Positions 55,962 through 64,000 of a stretch of 64,000 nt of DNA are shown one piece after another. The stretch is from Desulfuromonadaceae bacterium (GTDB taxonomy: Bacteria > Desulfobacterota > Desulfuromonadia > Geobacterales > Pseudopelobacteraceae). Numbering within the stretch: position 1 is the stretch's first letter; every line of letters starts with the position of its first letter. Made by a program: the position numbers and the translations under genes. The stretch lies in contig JAQTQX010000022.1 in NCBI GenBank assembly GCA_028712075.1, positions 1 through 64,000 of the forward strand, given 5' to 3'. The notes under the pieces were generated by a model that did not search any database, was not told where the DNA came from, and worked only from the letters and a program-made list of their open reading frames with translations.

Positions 55962-58900
55962 TCACACCCTGTCCGCTTTTCCCATCATTATGACCACCTG
56001 ATGTTTTGTCTGTATCCGTTCCAGAACGATCACGCCATCGGGCATTCGCTCGCCATCCATCTCAACCCAGATGACACCCCGTTCACAGCCGTCCGGATTT
56101 TCCACATGGATTTCATATGTTGCTTCGCCATGCCGATAGCTGAGATTGAAGCCGGGCCATGATCCCGGTATGACCGGATTTACTTTCATAGTGCCATTGT
56201 GCAGTTGCAAGCCAAAGATTTCTTCTATCCAGGCCCGGTACATCCAGGCTGCAGAACCGGTGTACCAGGACCAGCCTCCCTGTCCAATTCTTCCGGGCAA
56301 TCGGTAGACATCCGCTGCAACAACATATGGTTCAACTTCGTAGTGCCAGACCGCTTCAGCATCGCGGGCATGCTCGATCGGGTTGAGCATGCGGAGCAAT
56401 TGTACGGCTCGCTCGCCATCCCCTTTGCGGGCAGATGCCATTGCCATCCAGATGGCGGCATGGGTGTACTGTCCGCCATTCTCCCGTACTCCCGGCGGGT
56501 ACCCCTTTATATATCCGGGAGACGGCTTCGATGTATTAAAAGGGGGTTCGAAGAGCAGCACCAAAGCTTCGTCCTGGTGGACAAGATGGCGCCAGGCTGA
56601 CTCAAGAGCCACGGCAGCACGTGCCGGGTCCGCTGCGCCGGAAAGCCAGGCCCATGATTGCGGCAGTGAATCGATCCGTGCCTCCTCATTTACTGCGGAA
56701 CCAAGTAATGAACCGTCATCGAACGTTCCCCGCAGATACCACTCTCCGTCCCAGCCGGCCTGTTCCATGCGTTGAATCAAGGCAGCTCGATCTTCCTGAT
56801 ACGTCCGGCCCAAATCTTGTTGCTGCAGGAGATCCGACAGCTCTGTCATCCCCTGCAACACTTCACAGAGGAACCAGCCGAGCCATACGCTCTCACCTTT
56901 CCCCCCCGTACCAACCAGGTTCATCCCGTCGTTCCAGTCGCCCGTCCCGATCAGCGGCAGGCCATGAGGACCGATAGTCAGACCGCGACTGACGGCGCGA
57001 CGGCAGTGTTCAAAGAGCGTGGCGCGTTCAAAAGTGACTTCCGGCCGGGAAAATTCCTCGTGCTGGTTGCCTGCCAGTTGTGGGGCATCGATGAAAGGTA
57101 TGTCACTGTTGAGGATGTCGCTGTCGCCGGTTGTCCGGACGTAGTGAGAAACCACATACGGAAGCCAGAGCAGGTCGTCGGATATCCGCGAGCGGATCCC
57201 GGCGCCGGTTGGCGGATGCCACCAATGCTGGACATCACCCTCTTTGAACTGTCGGCTTGCGGCCAGCAATATCTGGGCGCGGGCCAGTTCGGGGCGGTTG
57301 TAAAGAAACGCCATGACATCCTGCAACTGATCACGAAAGCCGAAGGCTCCGCCTGACTGGTAAAAGGCCGAGCGTCCCCAGATACGACAGCTGAGTGACT
57401 GGTATTGAAGCCAGCGATTGATCAGGAGGTCTGTCGCCAGTTCGGGTGTATGTACTTCAATCGTGCCAAGCAAAACATCCCACCAGACCTTGGTTTGCTG
57501 GAGAGCATTCTCCGGTGCATGCACTTCTTTAAAATGCTGAGCCAGTTTTCGTGCTTCCATCACTGATTCAGCTTGCCCCAGCATACAGGTGACAAAACGA
57601 CATTCGCCCGGAGCCATTTCGATGGTCACGCGAAGAGTTGCACACGGATCCAGCCCGGCTCCGACCCGTTGTGACAACCGGATCAATTCCATCGCCTCCG
57701 GGTTGGCCAGTGAACGGTTGCGACCGATGAAGGCGCTGCGATCGCCGCCGAATGATGCAGCCCGGGGAGTAGTGGCCACGAAAGTGACCCGTTCCCCGTA
57801 TTCAGGGTGGTAATGATTACGCGCCAACAGAGCTTCGGCTTCGTCATCCCAGTTGGTAATGACGTGCGTTTGCGAAGTTTCACGGTTCTCGCCGAGAGTC
57901 AATTCCACATAATAGGTTACCGAGAGCCTGCGCCTCCGTGATGAGGCATTGGTGAGTTTCAGTATCTGTAGTTTGACCGGCTTTCCTCCGCTCTGGTCAA
58001 CAGGGACACATACGGTCAGCTCCTGCCCGATACCGTTACTGTTGTGCTCAAAGACGCTATACCCGGCTCCGTGTCGCGATCGATACGCGGTATCCTCTCG
58101 GATTGGCGCTGCGGTTGGAGACCAATAGATGCCGCTCTCCTCGTCACGAATATAGAGTGCTTCCGACACCGGATCGAGGACAGGGTCGTTTGACCAACCG
58201 GTCAGGCGATTGCGTTGGCTGTTGCCGAACCAGGTGAATCCGGCCCCGGTTTCGCTGACCAGCGTGCCGAACATCGGGTTTGCCATGACATTAACCCATG
58301 GTGATGGCGTGTTGACATCGGGACCGAGATAAATCGCGTATTCACGACCGTCAGGGGTAAAGCCTCCGAGGCTGTTGAAATAGTGCAATTCCATGAAAGG
58401 CAGCGGTGCGGATGTTTCCGGGAGAGCACGTTTCCGGACCAATTTTTCCAGCTGTTCGGGAGCCTCCACTGGCGCACCCAGTTGCTGGGACAGAGTGCCA
58501 CGTGCCGCCACCAGCACGACGTTGGCTGCGGCCTTGATGAGACATAAATCAGATGCCGGCAACTGCGCTGCGCTCATCATATAAATTTTGCCGGCCCGAT
58601 CAGTTGCTGCAGAAACCGTGTGGGCCTGAATCATCTGTTCCAGTCGTTGGTGCAGCGGTCGGGCATAAATTTCGGTCTCCTCGTTGAGGATAATCAGATC
58701 AGCCGACAAGCCATGCATCCGCCAATAGGTGTGGGCGTGAAGCAGTTGACGCACGAGGCCGATTTCCCGTAATTCGCCAATAGTAACCAGAACCAGCGGC
58801 AAGTCGCCCGATATGGCGTATGGCCATAATCCGGCCTGTCCCGTGCGATTCTCTTTAAGGCGTTCGGCGGGTGCGCGCAATTTCTGGTTGGGAAACAGCA

Positions 58901-61900
58901 AGTGCCCTGCTAATTGCTGAAAATGTCGTGCCTCGTCAGGTTGGATGTGCAGCAGTTGCAGCTGCTGCTGGGCGGTTCCCCAGGCGAAATCCATTGCCCG
59001 TGCGGTTGCATGAGGATCACGGTATTTGTCCATCATCAGTACTACCTTCTCGCGGGTAGATCCGGCAGCAATGATCAGGGAAAATTGGATTCGCTGGCCC
59101 GGTTCAAGAACCAGACTCCGCCGCACGCTCAACATTGGATCAAGAACAAACCCCTCGGTATTGCCGGGAACCTGAACGGCTCCCTTTGGATTGGCAAGCG
59201 TTCGGCCGCGACCAATGAAGCGCCTTCGATCAGTTTCAAACTGCCATTCCTGTTCGTGAAGAGCCACAGCGTCTGTGTGCTGAAGCGTCAAACAGTGGGC
59301 GATATACAGTGGCGCTTCGTTTTCACTGCGTGGTCGCCGGTAGGCGAGGAGCGCCTGCAGCTCTGGGAGCGCTTCGGTCTGGATAAACAGCTTGTTGAAC
59401 GCCGGGTGCTGTCGATCCGCATTGTGGGGCGCCATGGAGAGCTCTACGTAGCTGGTGAGCGTGAGATGGCGGGAACGGGCAGAACGATTGACGAGCGTAA
59501 TGCGGCGAACTTCCAGATTGTCTTCCGGCGAAACGATGACTTCCGTTTCCGTGTTGATACGATAATCGGTACGGTGAAAGACGGCGCGGTCGAGAGTAAA
59601 GTTGACGGAATATCTTTTAACCTTGCCGCCGGTCGGGTGATAGGTGGATGACCAGACACGATCCGTATCAACTTCATGGATGTAGCAGAAAGTCCCCTGG
59701 CTGTCACAGGTCGTATCGGACCGCCAGCGGGTAATTTCCTGCCCGTGCCACTGACTGTAGCCGCCACCGCTGTTGGTGATCATCAACCCATAGCGGCCGT
59801 TGCTGAGCAGCAGGGTTCTGGGAGTGACTGTATGTGGCGTGGTAAACGTAATCCCTGCCGGGGCTGCAAGCACTTCGCACGCACCGGCCTGTTCACTTTG
59901 CCGCATTGACATCACCTGCAACGGTGGCAGGACAGGGATGCGTTCCTGAAGCAGGGCTTCAAAGGCACGTACCCGAGGATCGCTATGAAAACGACGGGGG
60001 AACGGATCGTCATGAAGGAAATTGGTGAGTGCCAGAAACGACATGCCCTGGTGATGGGCCATATACGCCTCGACTATGACACCACGATTTCCCTCTCTCT
60101 GTGCATGTCTGCTGAAATCCATGGCTTCGTAGTAGCCGTACTCACCGAGCAATCCTAATGCGGCTAGTTTTTTGAGATTCCGCACCGCTGCAACGGGCGC
60201 CACATTCAGTGCCAGAATGGTCGCATATGGAGCAATGACCAACTGTTCCTCCAGGCCGCGTTTCAAACCGAGTTCCGGCACGCCAAAGGCCATATACTGA
60301 TACGTTTTTTCCAGATCAAGGTCGGCATACGCGGACTCGGAAATGCCCCACGGTACGGAGCGTTTAACCCCGTAGGTGATCTGGATTTTCACCGCTTCAC
60401 GGGCAGCATTGTCCAGAAGCGAGTTCCTGTAGGAGGCTTGGAACAGAAGCGGCATCAGATATTCGAACATGGTTCCTGTCCAGCTGAGCAGTACCCGCTG
60501 ACGACCGACAGCACCATACGGGCGCCCCAAGGAGAACCAGTGTTCCATAGGGACGTCGCCACGGGCTATGGCGACAAAACTGCCGAAGCGCGCCTCGCTG
60601 GCCAGGAGATCGTAATTGGATCGGTCCAATATGGTGCTGGAAACGTTGTAGCCGATGGCAAACAGTTTGTGCACGGGGTTATAGAGAAATTGCATGTTCA
60701 TCCCGGTAGACAGCTCGCGAACGTCAGCCATCAGGCGCTCAATCATCGCGAGGGTTTCTCCGGCCAGCCACTGTGACGTGGCGAATGCCGCAATAATCCT
60801 GTCAAACCACGCATCAAGAGGAGCGCATGCGGAGGGAGATTCTTCCCGGATGGCCCGAATAATCCGTATCGAGTCGATTCGGCCATAGGCCAGGTCACTG
60901 AGAGAAGGCGCCTCTGTCAGATCACGACGAATGGCACGCAGCGCTTCCTCCCCAAACGGGGCGAGTTCCTCTTCGGTTTTTTCCGCAATAATTTCGATCC
61001 AGGAGAGATAGCTGTCACTGTTATGAATCCAGGCTGATACCTGTTGATCAAGTTCCACGGACCATGCTGTGGCCCCTGCTCCGGCCACAACAGAGTTGAC
61101 GTTTATCTGCATCCGACGTTGCAGGATAAGTTGATCTGCAACAGTAGGGGGAGGAGAATGCCACGCGTCGAGGAGTTGGTCGAGTGTAAGGTGGTAACAG
61201 CCTGCTAATTTTTCATCATTGATGATTTTTTTCAATATCTCCCCGGTATCGGCTAAACCGGAAAATACTGCACCATTCAGAAGAGGGGCGTGAACCAGTT
61301 CACCAAGCCCCTGTTCCAGGGCCCACAAGGCACCCAGCAAGTTTCCGCTGTCGACAGTTGATACGTAGCGTGGTTCAAGCGGGACCAGAGTCTGAATATC
61401 ATACCAATTCAGGAGATGCCCTTTATAGCGTTCCAGATGACCGATAGTTGCCATAGTGGCGGTAAGCCGCTCGACCACCTGATTAAGAGTAAGATACCCT
61501 GAATCATGTGCTCCGAGAGCACTGGTCATCCAGAGACCGATATTGGTCGGGCTGGTGCGCATGGCCAGGCGATTCTGATGGGCGACCTGATAATTGTCCG
61601 GTGGTAACCAGGATGTATCAGCGGTGACAAAGGACGAAAAATATCGCCACGTTCGCCGGGCGATCTGTCTGAGGAAGTATTGATCCTTTGTTGTGAGCGG
61701 CCGATTCTGTTTCTCAACGGGTCGCAGGTTGAGCAGCCACGCAAGCAGAGGGGAAACAAACCAGAGCACGAGCCAGGGGGCCGCCTGTGGCAGAGTTGCC
61801 GGCATGATGTGCCAGAGCGCCCAACAGACGGCGCCGCTGAAGATGCTTCCAAGAGTCAGGGTGGCGATAAAAACCGTCTGCGTACGGGAGGCGCTCCAAT

Positions 61901-64000
61901 GTGTTGATTGGGTCGTCCATTCCAGCAGATTGCGCCGGGAAAACATGCGGCGGTACCAGACACGGGCAATGGCATCCATTGTGACAGCCGCCTGATGTGG
62001 CAACAGTGCAGCATCGGCGACCGCACGCACCAGATCGTGCAGCAGTTTCGCCGGAGAGAAGTACTTCAACCCCGTACCGGTGGTAGCCATGGTAAACGGT
62101 TGTGCCAGGGGATGGAAGAGCAGCTGCGTTCCAACCACCAGAGCAGCAATTCTTCCAACGTTCGGCGAAATAAACCAGGAGGTTACCAACAGCCCCAGGT
62201 TTGCCGCAGGCAGCAGGCTGCGGCGCAGATTGTCTAGAATTTTCCACCGGTTTAACAACGAGAGCTGATTGCATCCGTTACCGCCGACCGGATGTGGGAC
62301 ATGGGGGAATAACCACCCTGCTATCTGCCAGTCACCGCGAACCCAGCGATGGGTACGGTTGCTGTAGCTCTGGTATCCTTGCGGGAAATCATCATACAGC
62401 TCAATGTCACTGGCTAACCCCACCCGGACATGAGCACCTTCGATCAGGTCGTGGCTCAACACCCACTCCTGCGGGAATCGACCTGATAAAACGCGGCTGA
62501 ACGCGCGTACGTCGTAGATCCCCTTACCATGGTATGATCCTTCGCCGCTTAAATCCTGATACACATCCGAGGCCGCCCGGGTATAGGGGTCAATGCCGAT
62601 TGCATCGGCAAAGAGCCGACTGAAGATCGAGACGCTGGTGCTCGGCAAAGTAGGGCTTACCCGTGGCTGGATGATGGTAAATGAGCCCGGCATGACCTTT
62701 CCATCTGCATCAAAACGTGGCTGATTAAGCGGGTGAGCAAGCGTTTCAACCATCCTGCGCGCTGTCCCGTGCGGCAACTGGGTGTCGCTGTCCAGAGTTA
62801 TGATAAAGCGGATATCGGTCAGTTGCTGCGGGTCACCCACGTACACCAGTTGCTCTGAATGTTCAGGCCGAGTGCCATCAATCAGGCGGTTCAACTCCTC
62901 AAGTTTGCCCCGCTTTCGCTCCCAGCCGATGAATTTTTGCTCCGATTCACACCAGGTGCGTTCCCGGTGGAGGAGAAGGAACCGCCCTGCACCGTGGCGC
63001 AGGTTCAGTTCTGCCATGCTTTCTGTCACAATCCGGAGCAACTGGCTGTCGTCCTCACGTGAAGGCGTGCTTGAATCGGTGTAGTCCGAGAAAAGACTGA
63101 AGAGCAGGTTATCTTCTTTGTTGGCCAGGTAGCGGATCTCCAGCTTTTCGACCTCTAACCGGACTGTTTCCTCATTTACGAGCATCATTGGTACGACGAC
63201 CAGAGTGCGGAATGAATCTGGAATCCCGGTCTCCTCGAAATCCATTTTGGGTAAAGAACGGGGAGGGAGAAGCCTGGTGACCAGATAATTGACGACGTCG
63301 ATCGCAAGCTGACTGACGGTAACGAGCAGGAGCAGCAGGCCTACTCTGATGACAAGCGATGGCACAACCGGGTGGAAAGAGACAATCAGGGAAAAAAACA
63401 GTGCGGAAAAACCGGCGATGCCGAAGCCGTAGACAGCGGTGTGGTGACAATAAATCCATGCCAGGGTACGGTAATGGCGTGTTTCATGGCATGCGAGCAA
63501 CCCGACCAGTTCGGCCCGCTCTTCACCAACCAGCCAGGCGCCGACATGGCTTCGCCGGTCATCGTGTGGTGTCTCGCTGCATACCTGTGTAGCCAGAGCT
63601 ATGGCCCGCTTCGCAACCTGCTCTTCACTCCCCGCGGCTGTTCGGGCAATTTCTTCAATCGCCTGACGACAGCGGTCACGGGTTGCAAAGTCAAGATGCG
63701 GATACACCCCTGCCGGATCACGGCGCAGGATCTGTTCAACCGGACTGAGGAGTTCAAAAATCTCCCGCCAATCCAGTTGAGCAAGTTGTCGCAGGCTGGT
63801 AAATGCGTTACCGCAGGACAACTGTTCTCTGGCCTGCCGGTTTTGCTCACGCAGCGTGAGATCGTGTAACGGTTTTTCAAGTGTCTGTTCAAACCATCTT
63901 TGGACTGGTGCGAGTGCCGTCTCCTCATCGTAGAGCATACCAACCAGCTGCGCTGCAAAATAGGTGGTCGGAGTGGCTATTGTATGTGTCAGCTCCGCCA
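55962..64000 (-). CDS. ndvB: Cyclic beta-1,2-glucan synthase-like giant GT84/GH94 protein (5' end outside window)
   Basis: At least 2678 residues; the frame is open to the window edge, so the first ATG (63938) is not the start. Order from the N-terminus: a helical region, membrane helices (about 165-225), a GT84 glycosyltransferase domain with TLDSDTQLPHGTARRMVETL (DxD about 383) and HDLIEGAHVRVGLASDIELYDDFPQGY, more membrane helices, a glycoamylase-like region (GLWMTSALGAHDSGYLTL), two copies of a GT36-type carbohydrate-binding module, and a C-terminal GH94 phosphorylase domain with catalytic Asp in GTGDWNDGMNLVG about 330 residues from the end. In NdvB-type enzymes this makes and cyclises periplasmic beta-1,2-glucan. 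Inner membrane. Confidence 0.9.
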   Translation of the reverse strand, partial: AELTHTIATPTTYFAAQLVGMLYDEETALAPVQRWFEQTLEKPLHDLTLREQNRQAREQLSCGNAFTSLRQLAQLDWREIFELLSPVEQILRRDPAGVYPHLDFATRDRCRQAIEEIARTAAGSEEQVAKRAIALATQVCSETPHDDRRSHVGAWLVGEERAELVGLLACHETRHYRTLAWIYCHHTAVYGFGIAGFSALFFSLIVSFHPVVPSLVIRVGLLLLLVTVSQLAIDVVNYLVTRLLPPRSLPKMDFEETGIPDSFRTLVVVPMMLVNEETVRLEVEKLEIRYLANKEDNLLFSLFSDYTDSSTPSREDDSQLLRIVTESMAELNLRHGAGRFLLLHRERTWCESEQKFIGWERKRGKLEELNRLIDGTRPEHSEQLVYVGDPQQLTDIRFIITLDSDTQLPHGTARRMVETLAHPLNQPRFDADGKVMPGSFTIIQPRVSPTLPSTSVSIFSRLFADAIGIDPYTRAASDVYQDLSGEGSYHGKGIYDVRAFSRVLSGRFPQEWVLSHDLIEGAHVRVGLASDIELYDDFPQGYQSYSNRTHRWVRGDWQIAGWLFPHVPHPVGGNGCNQLSLLNRWKILDNLRRSLLPAANLGLLVTSWFISPNVGRIAALVVGTQLLFHPLAQPFTMATTGTGLKYFSPAKLLHDLVRAVADAALLPHQAAVTMDAIARVWYRRMFSRRNLLEWTTQSTHWSASRTQTVFIATLTLGSIFSGAVCWALWHIMPATLPQAAPWLVLWFVSPLLAWLLNLRPVEKQNRPLTTKDQYFLRQIARRTWRYFSSFVTADTSWLPPDNYQVAHQNRLAMRTSPTNIGLWMTSALGAHDSGYLTLNQVVERLTATMATIGHLERYKGHLLNWYDIQTLVPLEPRYVSTVDSGNLLGALWALEQGLGELVHAPLLNGAVFSGLADTGEILKKIINDEKLAGCYHLTLDQLLDAWHSPPPTVADQLILQRRMQINVNSVVAGAGATAWSVELDQQVSAWIHNSDSYLSWIEIIAEKTEEELAPFGEEALRAIRRDLTEAPSLSDLAYGRIDSIRIIRAIREESPSACAPLDAWFDRIIAAFATSQWLAGETLAMIERLMADVRELSTGMNMQFLYNPVHKLFAIGYNVSSTILDRSNYDLLASEARFGSFVAIARGDVPMEHWFSLGRPYGAVGRQRVLLSWTGTMFEYLMPLLFQASYRNSLLDNAAREAVKIQITYGVKRSVPWGISESAYADLDLEKTYQYMAFGVPELGLKRGLEEQLVIAPYATILALNVAPVAAVRNLKKLAALGLLGEYGYYEAMDFSRHAQREGNRGVIVEAYMAHHQGMSFLALTNFLHDDPFPRRFHSDPRVRAFEALLQERIPVLPPLQVMSMRQSEQAGACEVLAAPAGITFTTPHTVTPRTLLLSNGRYGLMITNSGGGYSQWHGQEITRWRSDTTCDSQGTFCYIHEVDTDRVWSSTYHPTGGKVKRYSVNFTLDRAVFHRTDYRINTETEVIVSPEDNLEVRRITLVNRSARSRHLTLTSYVELSMAPHNADRQHPAFNKLFIQTEALPELQALLAYRRPRSENEAPLYIAHCLTLQHTDAVALHEQEWQFETDRRRFIGRGRTLANPKGAVQVPGNTEGFVLDPMLSVRRSLVLEPGQRIQFSLIIAAGSTREKVVLMMDKYRDPHATARAMDFAWGTAQQQLQLLHIQPDEARHFQQLAGHLLFPNQKLRAPAERLKENRTGQAGLWPYAISGDLPLVLVTIGELREIGLVRQLLHAHTYWRMHGLSADLIILNEETEIYARPLHQRLEQMIQAHTVSAATDRAGKIYMMSAAQLPASDLCLIKAAANVVLVAARGTLSQQLGAPVEAPEQLEKLVRKRALPETSAPLPFMELHYFNSLGGFTPDGREYAIYLGPDVNTPSPWVNVMANPMFGTLVSETGAGFTWFGNSQRNRLTGWSNDPVLDPVSEALYIRDEESGIYWSPTAAPIREDTAYRSRHGAGYSVFEHNSNGIGQELTVCVPVDQSGGKPVKLQILKLTNASSRRRRLSVTYYVELTLGENRETSQTHVITNWDDEAEALLARNHYHPEYGERVTFVATTPRAASFGGDRSAFIGRNRSLANPEAMELIRLSQRVGAGLDPCATLRVTIEMAPGECRFVTCMLGQAESVMEARKLAQHFKEVHAPENALQQTKVWWDVLLGTIEVHTPELATDLLINRWLQYQSLSCRIWGRSAFYQSGGAFGFRDQLQDVMAFLYNRPELARAQILLAASRQFKEGDVQHWWHPPTGAGIRSRISDDLLWLPYVVSHYVRTTGDSDILNSDIPFIDAPQLAGNQHEEFSRPEVTFERATLFEHCRRAVSRGLTIGPHGLPLIGTGDWNDGMNLVGTGGKGESVWLGWFLCEVLQGMTELSDLLQQQDLGRTYQEDRAALIQRMEQAGWDGEWYLRGTFDDGSLLGSAVNEEARIDSLPQSWAWLSGAADPARAAVALESAWRHLVHQDEALVLLFEPPFNTSKPSPGYIKGYPPGVRENGGQYTHAAIWMAMASARKGDGERAVQLLRMLNPIEHARDAEAVWHYEVEPYVVAADVYRLPGRIGQGGWSWYTGSAAWMYRAWIEEIFGLQLHNGTMKVNPVIPGSWPGFNLSYRHGEATYEIHVENPDGCERGVIWVEMDGERMPDGVIVLERIQTKHQVVIMMGKADRV

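Overview
The window reads as chromosome of a Geobacter-like deltaproteobacterium (Desulfuromonadales, probably Geobacteraceae). This rests on gene content, not on a database search: a twelve-haem periplasmic cytochrome c, a full-length three-domain NifU with NifS, many CACHE-type sensor kinases and chemotaxis proteins, a PEP-CTERM protein, and housekeeping clusters typical of that group. Base composition is moderate, and almost every large gene is intact and densely packed.

Layout. 1-5.3 kb holds the end of a GspE/PilB-type ATPase, an HDOD protein, a MITE-like palindrome, a PEP-CTERM protein, the DEAD-box helicase DbpA and a LysE-family exporter. 5.3-7.8 kb is the accessory patch: a toxin-antitoxin pair, a RAYT transposase bracketed by inverted pairs of its own REP-like repeats, and a decayed IS3-family element cut by those repeats. 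7.8-16 kb, all on the minus strand, carries a rhodanese, a small unrecognised ORF, tRNA-Asn, purE-purD-purH, alr and ptsP. 16-30 kb is signalling: three CACHE sensors, a LuxR-type regulator, CheW with an MCP, a PilZ protein, tRNA-Leu, and a thioredoxin-like lipoprotein beside a DUF4350-like protein. 30-44 kb is a minus-strand housekeeping run: nifU-nifS, a phosphohexomutase, asnS, a DgkA-PAP2 fusion, ybeY, a PgpH-type HD receptor, xerD, a Gate-domain transporter and glnD. 44-49 kb has the multihaem cytochrome, cheV, aroF with an attenuator, tRNA-Gly and an HD-GYP response regulator. 49-64 kb has tamA-tamB, two tiny membrane peptides, and a giant cyclic beta-glucan synthase that runs off the right edge.

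The signals I rate highest are regulatory and lie between or inside genes. (1) A textbook transcription attenuator precedes aroF (46170-46410): promoter, a 28-codon leader peptide with 11 aromatic residues in 15 positions, a competing antiterminator and a terminator. (2) A perfect 12-bp hairpin plus T5, which looks like an intrinsic terminator, lies inside codons 10-19 of asnS. (3) A 19-copy heptanucleotide repeat sits directly upstream of the ribosome-binding site of a membrane protein gene. (4) The DgkA-PAP2 fusion has conserved coding sequence upstream of its first ATG but no canonical start there; an AUA overlaps the ybeY stop codon. (5) Two similar 21- and 24-residue membrane peptides with strong ribosome-binding sites lie at 55.5 kb.

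How the genes work together: purE-purD-purH are consecutive steps of IMP synthesis; nifU and nifS overlap and form an Fe-S scaffold/desulfurase pair; ptsP and glnD are both links between nitrogen status and metabolism but are not adjacent; tamA and tamB overlap and form one outer-membrane biogenesis module; the LuxR-type regulator and the kinase upstream of it form a two-component pair, divergent from cheW-mcp.
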